Below are positions 44,616 to 54,688 of a stretch of 64,000 bases of DNA, piece by piece. A program made the position numbers and the translations under genes. The notes under the pieces were generated by a model that was given only the letters and a program-made list of their open reading frames with translations, had not been told where the DNA came from and did no database searches. Position 1 is the first letter of the stretch, and each line of letters begins with the position of its first letter. Source of the DNA: G963665085 sp963665085 (lineage in GTDB: Bacteria; Bacteroidota; Bacteroidia; Bacteroidales; JAAAOM01); assembly GCA_963665085.2 (NCBI GenBank), contig CAXXXS010000001.1:1736001-1800000 (forward strand), in the 5' to 3' direction.

Positions 44616-47600
44616 ATGAAAAGTAGACTTTTACTTTCTATTTTGGTGTTTTTTCTAGTACAAAACATCTCTGCCCAAATTATTTATGTGAACATGAATG
44701 CTTCCGGAACAAACGATGGAAGCAATTGGGCAAACGCTTATGTAGATTTGCAGGATGCATTAAGCGCTGCTACTTCTGGAGATACAATTGTAGTCGCGAG
44801 TGGAACCTACAAACCATCTTCAACTGATCGAAGTGTTTCGTTTTCCATTTCAGACGGGATTAAAATCTTTGGTGGATTTGCCGGAGATGAAACTAATTTC
44901 TCTCTAACAACACTATCAGGAAGAGATTTTAAAGGCAATGCAACTATTCTGAGTGGGGATATTAACGGTGACGACGGTAGTGAGTTTTCTAACTACAGCG
45001 ATAACAGTTATCATGTAGTAAAATTCTCTCCTGATGCGGGAGACATCTCAGATGAAACAATTTTAGACGGATTTACAATTTCAGGTGGTAATTCAGACGG
45101 TACTTATCCTGATAACAGAGGAGGAGGTATATATTTCGACAATTCCACAAATAAAACTTCTTCACCTTTTCTTAGAAGCCTAATAGTCATGAATAACCTG
45201 GCCGTTTCCGGGGGAGGTATTGCAATACTACCAATTTATGGAGATGCCGCTATTAATCCTGTTTTTATAAATCTTATGGTTATAGAAAATAAAGCAACAG
45301 GGGATGTTTTTTGTGCTGGAGGGGGATTATACATTTTTGCCAGTAGTCCTGTTTTATACAATGCCGCATTTATTGGAAATACAGTAGAAGCTACTGGAAC
45401 TGCTTGTGGAGGTGCTATTTATAACTTTTCACAGAACACAGGTGAAACAGCGAATATGAAAATTGTAAACGGATTATTTGAAGGAAACTATTCTTCCCAT
45501 TTTGGAGGGGGAATTTACAATAGGAGCGGTAGTTCGGATGGTCTTCAAACATCAGTAACAGAACCGACACTTACTAACTGTACATTTTACAATAATCAGG
45601 ATGGTTCTTCTACATTAGGTAAGGCTATTATGAATATTGAATACAATTCAAGTACTTGTCATGTTACAATCCAAAATTCTATATTATGGAACAACGGAAG
45701 CTACCAGGTAACCTATCATTATAGTGATGATGGAAGGCCTTCTGTTACATTTAAGAATTGTGTAGTTCAAAACTCAGATGATGTGAATTTTGAAACACGG
45801 ACACTAAGCACTAACAATGAAAATCTTTATACTACCGATCCTCTTTTTGCAGATTCTGATGCACTCAATTTCCGTACGGAACACTTTACAAACAGCGGAA
45901 ACAATGATTTTCTTCCTATCGACACTTATGATCTGGATGGCGATGGAGATTTAACAGAACTTATCCCTTATGATATTGAGGGGGCAGCAAGAATTTTAGA
46001 AGGCACAGTTGCTATTGGGGCATTTGAAACAAAACACGATCAAACTCCACCATCATTTTCAAGTGTAATACTTCAAAAAAATATATTCAGCCCTGGTGAC
46101 TCTATAATAATTTCAGCAGAATTAACAGAATCAGGAGCAATTGTTTCAGCCGATTTATCAAATCTTGATTCAGATTTCCCCTCAGATGCATTATTTTCAG
46201 AATCTGAACCCGGAGTATATACGTATACAACAACACCTTTTGATGAAGGTGGAAATATGCAGGAAGGTACTTATAAAGTATACATTACGGCAGAAGATAT
46301 TACAGGCAACGCGACTGTTGACAGCTCTCAGGTCGTAATTTTAGATAAAACACAACCTGTTTTTAACTCGGTTGATGTTGGAGAAGACACAACGTTTAGA
46401 TCAGAAGAAACAATTACATTCACCATAGACATGGGAGAGAAAAATCTGCATGTATATGCCGATCTCTCAGTAATTGATGGGTCATTTAGTGATTCTATAG
46501 TATTTATAGATAATACAGATGGGACATACTCATACACAACAGAAGTGTTAAATAATTCAGGAGAAATGACTGTTGGCTCTGTAAATGTTTTTATCAATGC
46601 AATGGATGAGGCTGGAAATTTCTCAGTATATAATTCATTATGGTTAGTTCTAAAAAAAATCGACGGTTACTTTGTTAAAGCATCGGCAACAGGCACAAAC
46701 GACGGAAGTAGCTGGGATAATGCTTTTACAAAACTGCAAGATGCATTAAGCATTGCCAAAGATGGAGATAAAATACTTGTTGCTGCTGGAACATATCGCA
46801 CTGAAAGTAATTTAGACAGAAGTAACTCTTTCCTAATCACCAAAAAAATTGAAGTTTATGGCGGCTTTACCGGTGATGAAGAAGAAATAACCCAGGAAAT
46901 TATTGATGACAGAGATTGGGAAACCAATGAAACTATTCTAAGCGGTGATGGCAATGGTGATGATGAGACTGATGGAGATAACAGCGAAAACAGCTACCAT
47001 GTGGTTGACATTGAAAATGAAGTCCTAATAGATGGTTTTACAATCCGTGATGGAAATGCAAATGGAATAGATTTTGGCCAAGATCTGGGAGGTGGAATTT
47101 ATACTTATGAATTTGAATTCACATTTCAACCAATACCAACAATAAGTAATTGTAAAATCATAAATAATAGTTCTGAAACAAAAGCTGGAGGTATTTATAT
47201 TTATTATGATGGTTTTATTGATCATTGTTTGATAGCAGGAAATACTGCCGAAAATGGTGGAGGTATCTATCAGGGTGACCGGTATGGTGACTTGCTAATT
47301 ACAAATACTTCTATTTGTAACAACACAGCAACAGATTTAGGCGGTGGATTCAACGGCTTCAGTTATTATAGTGATAATGCATGTATTGCATCAAACACAA
47401 TTATAGCATTCAATAAAGCAGGAAATAGTAGTTATAGAGACATTGGTGGTTACATTTCGGCCTCTTATAGCTTAATTGGCCCATATGTACCCAGAATTAA
47501 AGATCAAGGTAATAATATTATTTGTGAAGAAAAGTGGGTTAATGAAGGCTATATAGTTAATTATCCTGTTGAATTTGTTGATACGGCAGCATTGAACTAC

Positions 47601-48974
47601 AGCTTATATGCTTATTCTGAATTAATTGGAGCTGGAGACCCAACATACGGAAATAATATTGGTTTTTACCAGGGAGCAGGAGTAACTCCGGCAGAGGTAC
47701 CAAATATATTGATTATTTCAACAATCGCTGAATTTGAATCAACCAAAGTTGGTGGGACCTCTTCAGAACAAAGTTTTAGTATATCCGGAGAAAATCTCTA
47801 TGGCGATGTAAATATTATTCCTCCATCCGGTTTTGAGGTTTCTTTAGCCAGCGGAACATCATTTATAGCAGAAGACACCATTAAATTAGCCGCTACCGAT
47901 CATACAGTAGATGCTACCACAATACATGTACGATTTGCACCAACGGTAGCTAAAAACTATAACGATTCAATAAAAATTGAAACAAAACTGTATACAGCTT
48001 ATGTTAAAGTTAGCGGGAATACTGGAACTCAAGTAAACGCTATAATAGCAGCAGAGGGAACGCTTTTTAATTTTTATACCACCTCGACAAGCGAAGCATC
48101 GTCTGTTCAATATTTTTCTGTGTCGGGTAATAATTTAGAGGAAGATATAAAAATTGAAGCACCAGAAGGTTTTGAGCTTTCGCTGGTGACGGGTGATGTA
48201 TTTTATGTAGAAAATCCAATACTTCTTGGCCCAACAGAAAATCAGGTTGAACCAACCAATATTTTTGTTCGTTTTAATCCAAGCGAAGAAAGAGAATATC
48301 AGGATTCAATAGAAGTAACAATTTCATCTGATACTATTTATATTCCGGTTCATGGATACGTACAATCACAAATCAATCCAATGATTTTTATTGAAGGAAC
48401 ACTAGCAGAATTTGATTCAACAAGTGTCGGTCAGGTTTCAACAGAACAAAGCTTCTCTGTCTCAGGAATAAATCTGGAAGGAGCAATCTATATAACTCCA
48501 CCAGATGGCTTCGAAATATCTACAACCAGTGGTGAGGAATTTAGTGCAGAAAATTCGATAGTTATTACTCCTGAAGAAAACACAGTAAATGAGGTTGATA
48601 TTTTTGTGAGATTTGCACCTGAAGAAAACAAAAACTATTCTGACACAATAAAACTAACATCTGCTTCTGCTGAACAAGCAATAGTTAAGGTATCTGGAGC
48701 AGTAAAATCTCAAAATTCAACTGATATAAAATCAATCCTTTCTAAAAAGGATGATTTTGAGGTATATCCAAATCCATCATCAGATTTTATTTTTATTCAA
48801 CTGCATAATAAGACAATAGAAAACAATAACATTTCTATTTTTTCTTTTGGTGGTAAATTAATTTTTACAGAAAAATCACAAAGTGAAATTCTCAAAATTG
48901 ATATTTCAACATATCAACCCGGAATTTATATTGTGAAAGTTAATGATGCGTATAAGAAATTAATTATTCAATAA
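44616..48974 (+). CDS. Large T9SS beta-helix surface protein
   Basis: A 1452-residue secreted protein. After the signal peptide (about 1-20) comes a first parallel beta-helix of the polymorphic-membrane/choice-of-anchor type (about 22-470, with NASGTNDGSNWANAYVDLQD and IKIFGGFAGDE). Two Ig-like modules follow (about 480-690), then a second, related beta-helix (about 692-1040, with SATGTNDGSSWDNAFTKLQD and IEVYGGFTGDEEE). Three ~113-residue beta-sandwich repeats come next (EFESTKVGGTSSEQSFSISG and variants), and finally a type A sorting domain (FEVYPNPSSDFIFIQL to YKKLIIQ). It stands alone with a strong terminator. A role in adhesion or polysaccharide binding is inferred; no catalytic motif is evident. 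Confidence 0.87.
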   Translation: MKSRLLLSILVFFLVQNISAQIIYVNMNASGTNDGSNWANAYVDLQDALSAATSGDTIVVASGTYKPSSTDRSVSFSISDGIKIFGGFAGDETNFSLTTLSGRDFKGNATILSGDINGDDGSEFSNYSDNSYHVVKFSPDAGDISDETILDGFTISGGNSDGTYPDNRGGGIYFDNSTNKTSSPFLRSLIVMNNLAVSGGGIAILPIYGDAAINPVFINLMVIENKATGDVFCAGGGLYIFASSPVLYNAAFIGNTVEATGTACGGAIYNFSQNTGETANMKIVNGLFEGNYSSHFGGGIYNRSGSSDGLQTSVTEPTLTNCTFYNNQDGSSTLGKAIMNIEYNSSTCHVTIQNSILWNNGSYQVTYHYSDDGRPSVTFKNCVVQNSDDVNFETRTLSTNNENLYTTDPLFADSDALNFRTEHFTNSGNNDFLPIDTYDLDGDGDLTELIPYDIEGAARILEGTVAIGAFETKHDQTPPSFSSVILQKNIFSPGDSIIISAELTESGAIVSADLSNLDSDFPSDALFSESEPGVYTYTTTPFDEGGNMQEGTYKVYITAEDITGNATVDSSQVVILDKTQPVFNSVDVGEDTTFRSEETITFTIDMGEKNLHVYADLSVIDGSFSDSIVFIDNTDGTYSYTTEVLNNSGEMTVGSVNVFINAMDEAGNFSVYNSLWLVLKKIDGYFVKASATGTNDGSSWDNAFTKLQDALSIAKDGDKILVAAGTYRTESNLDRSNSFLITKKIEVYGGFTGDEEEITQEIIDDRDWETNETILSGDGNGDDETDGDNSENSYHVVDIENEVLIDGFTIRDGNANGIDFGQDLGGGIYTYEFEFTFQPIPTISNCKIINNSSETKAGGIYIYYDGFIDHCLIAGNTAENGGGIYQGDRYGDLLITNTSICNNTATDLGGGFNGFSYYSDNACIASNTIIAFNKAGNSSYRDIGGYISASYSLIGPYVPRIKDQGNNIICEEKWVNEGYIVNYPVEFVDTAALNYSLYAYSELIGAGDPTYGNNIGFYQGAGVTPAEVPNILIISTIAEFESTKVGGTSSEQSFSISGENLYGDVNIIPPSGFEVSLASGTSFIAEDTIKLAATDHTVDATTIHVRFAPTVAKNYNDSIKIETKLYTAYVKVSGNTGTQVNAIIAAEGTLFNFYTTSTSEASSVQYFSVSGNNLEEDIKIEAPEGFELSLVTGDVFYVENPILLGPTENQVEPTNIFVRFNPSEEREYQDSIEVTISSDTIYIPVHGYVQSQINPMIFIEGTLAEFDSTSVGQVSTEQSFSVSGINLEGAIYITPPDGFEISTTSGEEFSAENSIVITPEENTVNEVDIFVRFAPEENKNYSDTIKLTSASAEQAIVKVSGAVKSQNSTDIKSILSKKDDFEVYPNPSSDFIFIQLHNKTIENNNISIFSFGGKLIFTEKSQSEILKIDISTYQPGIYIVKVNDAYKKLIIQ

Positions 48975-48981
48975 CACAATG

Positions 48982-49017
48982 ACTAAGAGCCTGTAATCCA
49001 GACAGGCTCTTAGTTTC
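48982..49017 (+). terminator. Terminator of the beta-helix protein gene
   Basis: ACTAAGAGCCTGT (48982-48994) pairs perfectly with ACAGGCTCTTAGT (49002-49014), with T residues following. Confidence 0.85.
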
Positions 49018-49271
49018 ATCTATTCTTATAAACTTGAAAAGATTGAGAAACACATTAAAGCTGAATCCCAAGAAAAAGGCATAAAACAGATTTATTCTTT
49101 GCTATATATATAGAAATAAAGGGTAGAATCTAAGTGAAGAGCAAAGATTAAACTACAATCCATCCTATTTTCTAATAACCTTTTCCTTGAGAAATCATGA
49201 TTTGATTAACTTCTTTTTATCAACCTGCTATCATTCTTTTTAGAAATTTTCTTCTATTTTGATTTGTGTTC

Positions 49272-49338
49272 ATAGGGTATGTTTTTGGTACTACAATACA
49301 TAGATATCTATACAAAAGAATACCCTATCTGTTTTTTT
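49272..49338 (+). terminator. Orphan hairpin with T-tract
   Basis: ATAGGGTAT (49272-49280) pairs with ATACCCTAT (49320-49328), TTTTG/CAAAA extends the stem, and a perfect ATAGATATCTAT lies in the loop. A run of seven T follows (49332-49338). No gene directly upstream needs it, since the previous gene ends in its own terminator. Confidence 0.5.
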
Positions 49339-49469
49339 AATTTTTTTTGTCCTATCCCGTAAGTGTTTTAAAGATTTCAAATCCTATATCCAAAGAGTGA
49401 TTATTTTATAAAATGTTTTGTAATACTTTTCCCCATTTTGTCAACACCACTTCTTTTTCTTTTTGTTAT

Positions 49470-49501
49470 GGGGTAAATTTGTAGTTTGGAATTTTTACCC
49501 C
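49470..49501. promoter_or_regulatory. Palindrome over the dnaE -7 box
   Basis: GGGGTAAATT (from 49470) and AATTTTTACCCC (to 49501) form an imperfect dyad enclosing the -7 box TAAATTTG (49474-49481). The predicted start lies inside it, so it is better read as a DNA operator than an RNA hairpin. Confidence 0.4.
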
Positions 49502-49515
49502 AACGAAACAGAGAT

Positions 49516-52500
49516 ATGTTTTTAATTTTTGATACAGAGACTACCGGATTACCAAAGGATTACAGGGCACCATTAACCGATTTTGATAATTGGCCACGAT
49601 TGGTGCAGTTAGCCTGGCAGGTTCATGATGACAAAGGCGAATTAATAGAAGTTAAAAATTATATCGTTAAACCAGAGGGTTTTGAAATTCCGTTTCAAGC
49701 AGCCAAAGTTCATGGAATATCAACTGAGCGGGCATTGAAAGACGGACTGGAACTTTCCTGGGTGTTAGAAGAATTCAATAAGTCGCTGGAAAAAGTCAAT
49801 TATGTAGTTGGGCATAATGTTGAATTCGACTTAAATATTGTTGGTTGTGAATATCTAAGAAAAACGATAGATTCTCCTCTTCTTGATATTGAAGCGGTTG
49901 ACACCAAAGACGAGAGTACTGATTATTGCGCAATTCCTGGTGGTCGCGGAGGTAAATTTAAATGGCCAAATTTATCAGAGCTGCACCACAAATTATTCAA
50001 CGAAGGATTTGATGAAGCCCATAATGCATCTGCTGATGTGGTTGCTACAGCCAGATGTTTCCTTGAACTTGTAAGATTAGGGGTAATATCATCACAACGC
50101 TTAAAATTACCTCCTGAATTTCATTCTGCCTTTGTTGAAGCAAACCCGGACATAATTGCACGGGCAGAAATCGAGATAGAATCAAACTTTGAAGATTCTG
50201 ATGTTGTTGAAGAAATATCTGTAGAAGATGAATTATCTCAGATAGAAGAACAAGCTCAGGAAGTTATCGGGGAAAAGGTATTTACCCATCTCCATGTTCA
50301 CTCTCAATATTCAATACTGGATGGGGCAGCGCCAATATCTGGTCTTGTTAAAAAAGCCAAAGGAGATGGAATGAAAGCCCTGGCATTAACGGATCATGGT
50401 AATATGTTTGGGATAAAAGATTTTCATCAGGCTTGTAAAGGAGCTGATATTAAACCTATCTTAGGGTGCGAAGCTTACCTGGTTGATGATATCTCAAAAA
50501 AAGACAAAACAAATTATCACATCATCCTTTTGGCAAAGAATGAGAAGGGTTATAAAAATCTCTTGAAACTAATTTCTATTGCCAATATAGAAGGAATGTA
50601 CTACAAGCCAAGGATTGATAAACCGTCGTTAAAAAAATACAGAGAGGGATTAATTGTTTCCACAGCCTGTTTAGGGGGTGAGGTAAGCCGTACATTGATG
50701 AACGAAGGTATTGAAGCAGCAGAACAAAAAGTTCAATGGTACAAAGATGTTTTTGGAGACGACTTCTATCTCGAACTACAACGTCACCCAACAAATGATG
50801 CCCGGTTAAAAGGAGAGATTTTTGAAAACCAAAAATATGTAAACGAGCAGCTTCTCAAATTCTCAGAAAAATATAGTATAAAACCTATCGTGACAAACGA
50901 TGTTCACTTTCTTAATGAAGAGGACGCTACTGCCCACGATTTATTAATATGTTTAAATACAGGAAAGGATGTAAACGATCCGAAACGTATGCGTTACACC
51001 CAACAAGAGTGGTTCAAAACCACAGAGGAGATGTACGCATTGTGGGCTGACAATCCTCAGGCACTGCAAAATACCCAGGAAATTGTTGATAAAGTTGAAT
51101 TCTATGAACTAAACAGCAATCCCATTATGCCTGAATTCCCAATCCCTGAGGAATTTGGGACCATGGATTCCTATAAAGAAAAATATTCTGAAGAAGCTTT
51201 AAAAGAAGAATTTGAACGATATGAAAATCTGGGAGGATATCTTTCTGTATTACGTATAAAATTAGAATCCGATTACCTGTCCCATTTAACTTATAAAGGG
51301 GCAAAAGAACGATATGGTGATGGTTTTGAAGGCGCAACAATGGAGCGCGTTGATTTCGAGCTTAACACCATTAAGCAGATGGGTTTCCCAGGATACTTTC
51401 TTATTGTACAAGACTTTATTGCTGCTGCCCGTGAAATGGGCGTTTTGGTGGGGCCGGGTAGGGGTTCTGCTGCAGGGGCCGTTGTTGCCTATTCCCTTAA
51501 AATTACCAATATAGACCCAATAAAATATGACTTGCTGTTTGAGCGTTTCTTAAATCCGGATCGTATCTCGATGCCTGATATCGATATCGACTTTGATGAT
51601 GATGGAAGGCAATTGGTACTCGACTGGGTTACTGAGAAATATGGGAAAGATAAAGTTGCCCACATCTGTACGTTTGGTACCATGGCAGCTAAAATGGCAA
51701 TGAAAGATGTTGCCCGTGTACTTAACCTTCCCCTGGATGAAGCTAACCGTCTGACAAAAGAATTTCCTGAAAATGGCAAGTTGGCGGGAGCGTATAAAAT
51801 AATTACTGCACTTGAAAAAGAGTTAGGAAGCCTTGATAAAGCAGTTGAAAAAATAAAACAAGAAAGAAGTAAAGCTCAACGCGAAGATCAAGGAAAAGAA
51901 GTTCTTAAACGGGATGTACAACTATTCTTTGCCGATGAAATTGCAAATGCCCGTTCAGTAGACAACCAGGTTGAACTTGATACATTAAATTATGCCTGTA
52001 CGCTGGAAGGGTCTGTTCGTCAGACAGGGGTGCATGCCTGCGGAATCCTTATCGGTAAAAATCCGCTAGACCAGCACATCCCTTTAATGCCAACCAAAGA
52101 GGAAGATCTGTTAACCACTCAATATGATGGCCGGTTTGTAGAAGATATCGGTCTTTTAAAAATGGACTTCCTGGGGTTACGAACACTCTCAATCATCAAA
52201 GAGACGCTGGAGAATATCAAGCTTTCAAAAGGTATTGATATCGACATTGAAACAATCTCACTTGAAGATCAAAAAACATTTGAACTGTTTAGTAACGGAG
52301 AAACAACAGCCATATTCCAGTTCGAATCACCCGGGATGAAAAAGCACCTTCGTGCTTTGCAACCCAACAGGTTTGAGGATCTTGTTGCTATGAACGCCCT
52401 TTACCGTCCGGGGCCAATGGAATATATCCCCGACTTTATTGAACGTAAACACGGAAGAAAAAAAGTAGAATACGACCACCCTTTAATGGAACAATACCTT

Positions 52501-54000
52501 AATGAATCTTATGGTATTACAGTGTTCCAGGAACAGGTGATGCTCCTGTCCCGTAAACTTGGTAATTTCACCAGGGGACAATCAGACACCTTGCGTAAAG
52601 CAATGGGTAAAAAGAAATTTAAGCTTATGGAAGAGCTTAAAGTCCTTTTTGTTGAGGGATGCTTGAAAAACGAAGCATTCATCAAAGGGTGTGAAGAAAA
52701 CAAAAAAGAACCGAATGAACTCATCGAGAAAATATGGAAAGACTGGGCTGCTTTTGCCAGCTATGCATTTAACAAATCTCACTCTGTTTGTTATGCTTAT
52801 GTAGCTTATCAAACCGGATATTTAAAAGCGCATTATCCGGCAGAATTTATGGCTGCAGTTCTTAGCCGTAACTTAAGTGACATCAAAAAAATCACATTCT
52901 TTATGGAAGAATGTAGAAGTTCCGGGTTAAATGTACTCGGTCCGGATGTCAACGAAAGTTATTCGAACTTTACCGTAAATACGGTGGGGGATATTCGTTT
53001 TGGAATGGCTGCCATAAAAGGGGTTGGTGAAGCTGCGGTTATGCATATTATTGAAGAAAGAGAAAAAAATGGCCCGTTCAAAGGTATTTATGATTTTGTT
53101 GAACGCGTAAACCTAAGTACGGTAAATAAACGAAGTATAGAAGCACTTGCTTACGCCGGGGGGTTTGACAGTTTTAAAGAAATCCAACGTCACCAGTTTT
53201 TTGCTGAAGATTCGGGTGCTACATTTATTGAAAACATTATTCGTTACGGAAGTAAAAGACAGAATGAAAGCAATGCAGCGCCAACCTTATTCGGAGGGAT
53301 AGAAACCATAGAAATTGCAAAACCTATAATCCCTCAAAGCGAAGAATGGGCGAATATCTATCGGTTAAATAAAGAAAAAGAGCTAATTGGTATCTACCTC
53401 TCTTCTCATCCTCTCGACACGTTTAGGTTTGAACTCGAAAATCTTAATATCACAAGTCTTTCGGCATTAAAAGACATGGAGGCGCTGAAGGGAAAAGAAA
53501 TTACAGTAGCAGGCATGGTTTCTTCAGCCGGCGAACGCATGACAAAAACGGGCAAACCTTTTGGCAGTATGACCATTGAAGATTATACCGATTCGTATAG
53601 TTTTGTTATGTTCTCAAAAGATTACCTGCAGTTTAAAAATTATTTTGGAAATGGCTATTACCTCTTGTTAAAAGGAAAAGTGCAGGAAAATCCATGGCGA
53701 AAAGAAACAAAAGAGTTAGAATTCAAAATCAATAGTATAAAGATGTTATCTGAAATCAGGGAAGAAGGTTTCAGTAAAATCTCATTGAAAGTACCTGTGG
53801 ATTTTGTCTCAGATGATTTTATCACAAGTCTTGGTGACTATACAACAACAAAAGGAAAAGTACTGCTGAAATTTATGATCTTTGACAAAGAAAAAAATGT
53901 TTCTGTAGAAATGTTTTCAAGAACCAAAAAGGTTGATTTAACTGATGAATTCATTGGTTTTCTGAAAACCAACGAAGAAATTGAATACAAAGTCAGCTAA
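49516..54000 (+). CDS. dnaE: DNA polymerase III alpha subunit with fused N-terminal exonuclease
   Basis: The replicative polymerase, 1494 residues. ATG at 49516 is chosen; an in-frame TTG at 49486 lies within the promoter region. Domains: DnaQ-like 3'-5' exonuclease (about 1-180: Asp6/Glu8 in FDTETTG, HNVEFDLN, HNASADV), PHP domain (from about 256: THLHVHSQYSILDG), palm and fingers with catalytic Asp688/Asp690 in MPDIDIDF and GPGRGSAAGAV, helix-hairpin-helix region (about 1170-1230), and an OB fold (about 1325-1400: EITVAGMVSSAGERMTKTG). The fused proofreading domain is of the kind seen in Bacteroidota and makes a separate epsilon subunit dispensable. trxA follows. Confidence 0.95.
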   Translation: MFLIFDTETTGLPKDYRAPLTDFDNWPRLVQLAWQVHDDKGELIEVKNYIVKPEGFEIPFQAAKVHGISTERALKDGLELSWVLEEFNKSLEKVNYVVGHNVEFDLNIVGCEYLRKTIDSPLLDIEAVDTKDESTDYCAIPGGRGGKFKWPNLSELHHKLFNEGFDEAHNASADVVATARCFLELVRLGVISSQRLKLPPEFHSAFVEANPDIIARAEIEIESNFEDSDVVEEISVEDELSQIEEQAQEVIGEKVFTHLHVHSQYSILDGAAPISGLVKKAKGDGMKALALTDHGNMFGIKDFHQACKGADIKPILGCEAYLVDDISKKDKTNYHIILLAKNEKGYKNLLKLISIANIEGMYYKPRIDKPSLKKYREGLIVSTACLGGEVSRTLMNEGIEAAEQKVQWYKDVFGDDFYLELQRHPTNDARLKGEIFENQKYVNEQLLKFSEKYSIKPIVTNDVHFLNEEDATAHDLLICLNTGKDVNDPKRMRYTQQEWFKTTEEMYALWADNPQALQNTQEIVDKVEFYELNSNPIMPEFPIPEEFGTMDSYKEKYSEEALKEEFERYENLGGYLSVLRIKLESDYLSHLTYKGAKERYGDGFEGATMERVDFELNTIKQMGFPGYFLIVQDFIAAAREMGVLVGPGRGSAAGAVVAYSLKITNIDPIKYDLLFERFLNPDRISMPDIDIDFDDDGRQLVLDWVTEKYGKDKVAHICTFGTMAAKMAMKDVARVLNLPLDEANRLTKEFPENGKLAGAYKIITALEKELGSLDKAVEKIKQERSKAQREDQGKEVLKRDVQLFFADEIANARSVDNQVELDTLNYACTLEGSVRQTGVHACGILIGKNPLDQHIPLMPTKEEDLLTTQYDGRFVEDIGLLKMDFLGLRTLSIIKETLENIKLSKGIDIDIETISLEDQKTFELFSNGETTAIFQFESPGMKKHLRALQPNRFEDLVAMNALYRPGPMEYIPDFIERKHGRKKVEYDHPLMEQYLNESYGITVFQEQVMLLSRKLGNFTRGQSDTLRKAMGKKKFKLMEELKVLFVEGCLKNEAFIKGCEENKKEPNELIEKIWKDWAAFASYAFNKSHSVCYAYVAYQTGYLKAHYPAEFMAAVLSRNLSDIKKITFFMEECRSSGLNVLGPDVNESYSNFTVNTVGDIRFGMAAIKGVGEAAVMHIIEEREKNGPFKGIYDFVERVNLSTVNKRSIEALAYAGGFDSFKEIQRHQFFAEDSGATFIENIIRYGSKRQNESNAAPTLFGGIETIEIAKPIIPQSEEWANIYRLNKEKELIGIYLSSHPLDTFRFELENLNITSLSALKDMEALKGKEITVAGMVSSAGERMTKTGKPFGSMTIEDYTDSYSFVMFSKDYLQFKNYFGNGYYLLLKGKVQENPWRKETKELEFKINSIKMLSEIREEGFSKISLKVPVDFVSDDFITSLGDYTTTKGKVLLKFMIFDKEKNVSVEMFSRTKKVDLTDEFIGFLKTNEEIEYKVS

Positions 54001-54088
54001 CCAACTTTGATGGCTACAACATTTTTCATATTTTAGTGTTAACTTACTTTGACAATTAAACAAACAAATTAATTTAAATAATAAAAAA

Positions 54089-54406
54089 ATGGCTTTAGAA
54101 ATAACAGATGCGAATTTTGATGAGCTTATCCTTAATTCAGATAAGCCTGCAATCGTAGATTTTTGGGCAGAATGGTGTGGCCCTTGTAGAATGGTTGGAC
54201 CAATCGTTGCAGATATTGCAGAAGAATATGGAGATAAAGTAGTGGTTGGAAAACTAGATGTTGACAGCAACCCTGGAGTTTCTTCTCGTTTTGGTATCCG
54301 TAATATTCCTACAATTCTTTTCTTTAAAGGAGGAGAGGTTGTTGATAAACAAGTTGGGGCAGTTCCAAAAGGCAATTTAACAAAGAAGCTTGATGCAATT
54401 CTTTAA
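54089..54406 (+). CDS. trxA: Thioredoxin
   Basis: A 105-residue cytoplasmic thioredoxin with active site FWAEWCGPC (Cys30, Cys33), the cis-proline segment RNIPTILFFKGG and the usual length. It reduces protein disulfides, ribonucleotide reductase and peroxiredoxins. It lies 88 bases after dnaE with its own strong terminator. A TTACTTTG box near 54044-54051 may be its own -7 element, so cotranscription with dnaE is possible but not required. Confidence 0.96.
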   Translation: MALEITDANFDELILNSDKPAIVDFWAEWCGPCRMVGPIVADIAEEYGDKVVVGKLDVDSNPGVSSRFGIRNIPTILFFKGGEVVDKQVGAVPKGNLTKKLDAIL

Positions 54407-54425
54407 AATATAAAAGGTGATAAAC

Positions 54426-54463
54426 CAAAAAAATCCCGGTAGAATGCTACCGGGATTTTTTTT
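54426..54463 (+). terminator. Terminator of trxA
   Basis: ATCCCGGTAG pairs with CTACCGGGAT (54433-54456) around AATG, flanked by A- and T-runs. The core is almost the same as the fumC terminator at 62789-62812. Confidence 0.92.
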
Positions 54464-54547
54464 ATGTGTAATGTGCATGGTAACATCCTGGAAATTAAAG
54501 TTACTTTGCTAAGCTTAGATTTGCGATAGCGTATCTACATCGATAAA

Positions 54548-54679
54548 CCACAACGGTAAATTGTATGAGTAGTGGCAGATTGCGTGGTAGTTTCCTGTCA
54601 AACCGCTACGCAGTTTGAGCGGGCTACAAACTTTGATATTTGCTACATCGCCTGCCATTACTTATACAAAGTGTTGTGG
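54548..54679. repeat. 132-bp foldable element 3' of the nuclease gene (attC-like)
   Basis: Outer arms CCACAAC..GTATGAGTAGTGGCAG (54548-54578) and CTGCCATTACTTATAC..GTTGTGG (54652-54679) are imperfect inverted repeats. An inner hairpin pairs GCGTGGTAGTTT (54582-54593) with AAACCGCTACGC (54600-54611). Size and two-level fold recall an integron attC site, but the GTTGTGG core is not the canonical GTTRRRY. Confidence 0.6.
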
Positions 54680-54688
54680 CGTCGTTAT

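Larger units (their letters stand above)
49018..49515. other. Gene-free region before dnaE
   Basis: About 500 AT-rich bases. It holds a terminator-like hairpin (49272-49338) whose upstream transcript is not apparent, and the palindrome over the dnaE promoter (49470-49501). No ORF is convincing. Confidence 0.5.

Noticed and set aside
53938..54375. A 145-codon minus-strand frame
   Set aside because: Antisense shadow of trxA and the dnaE end.
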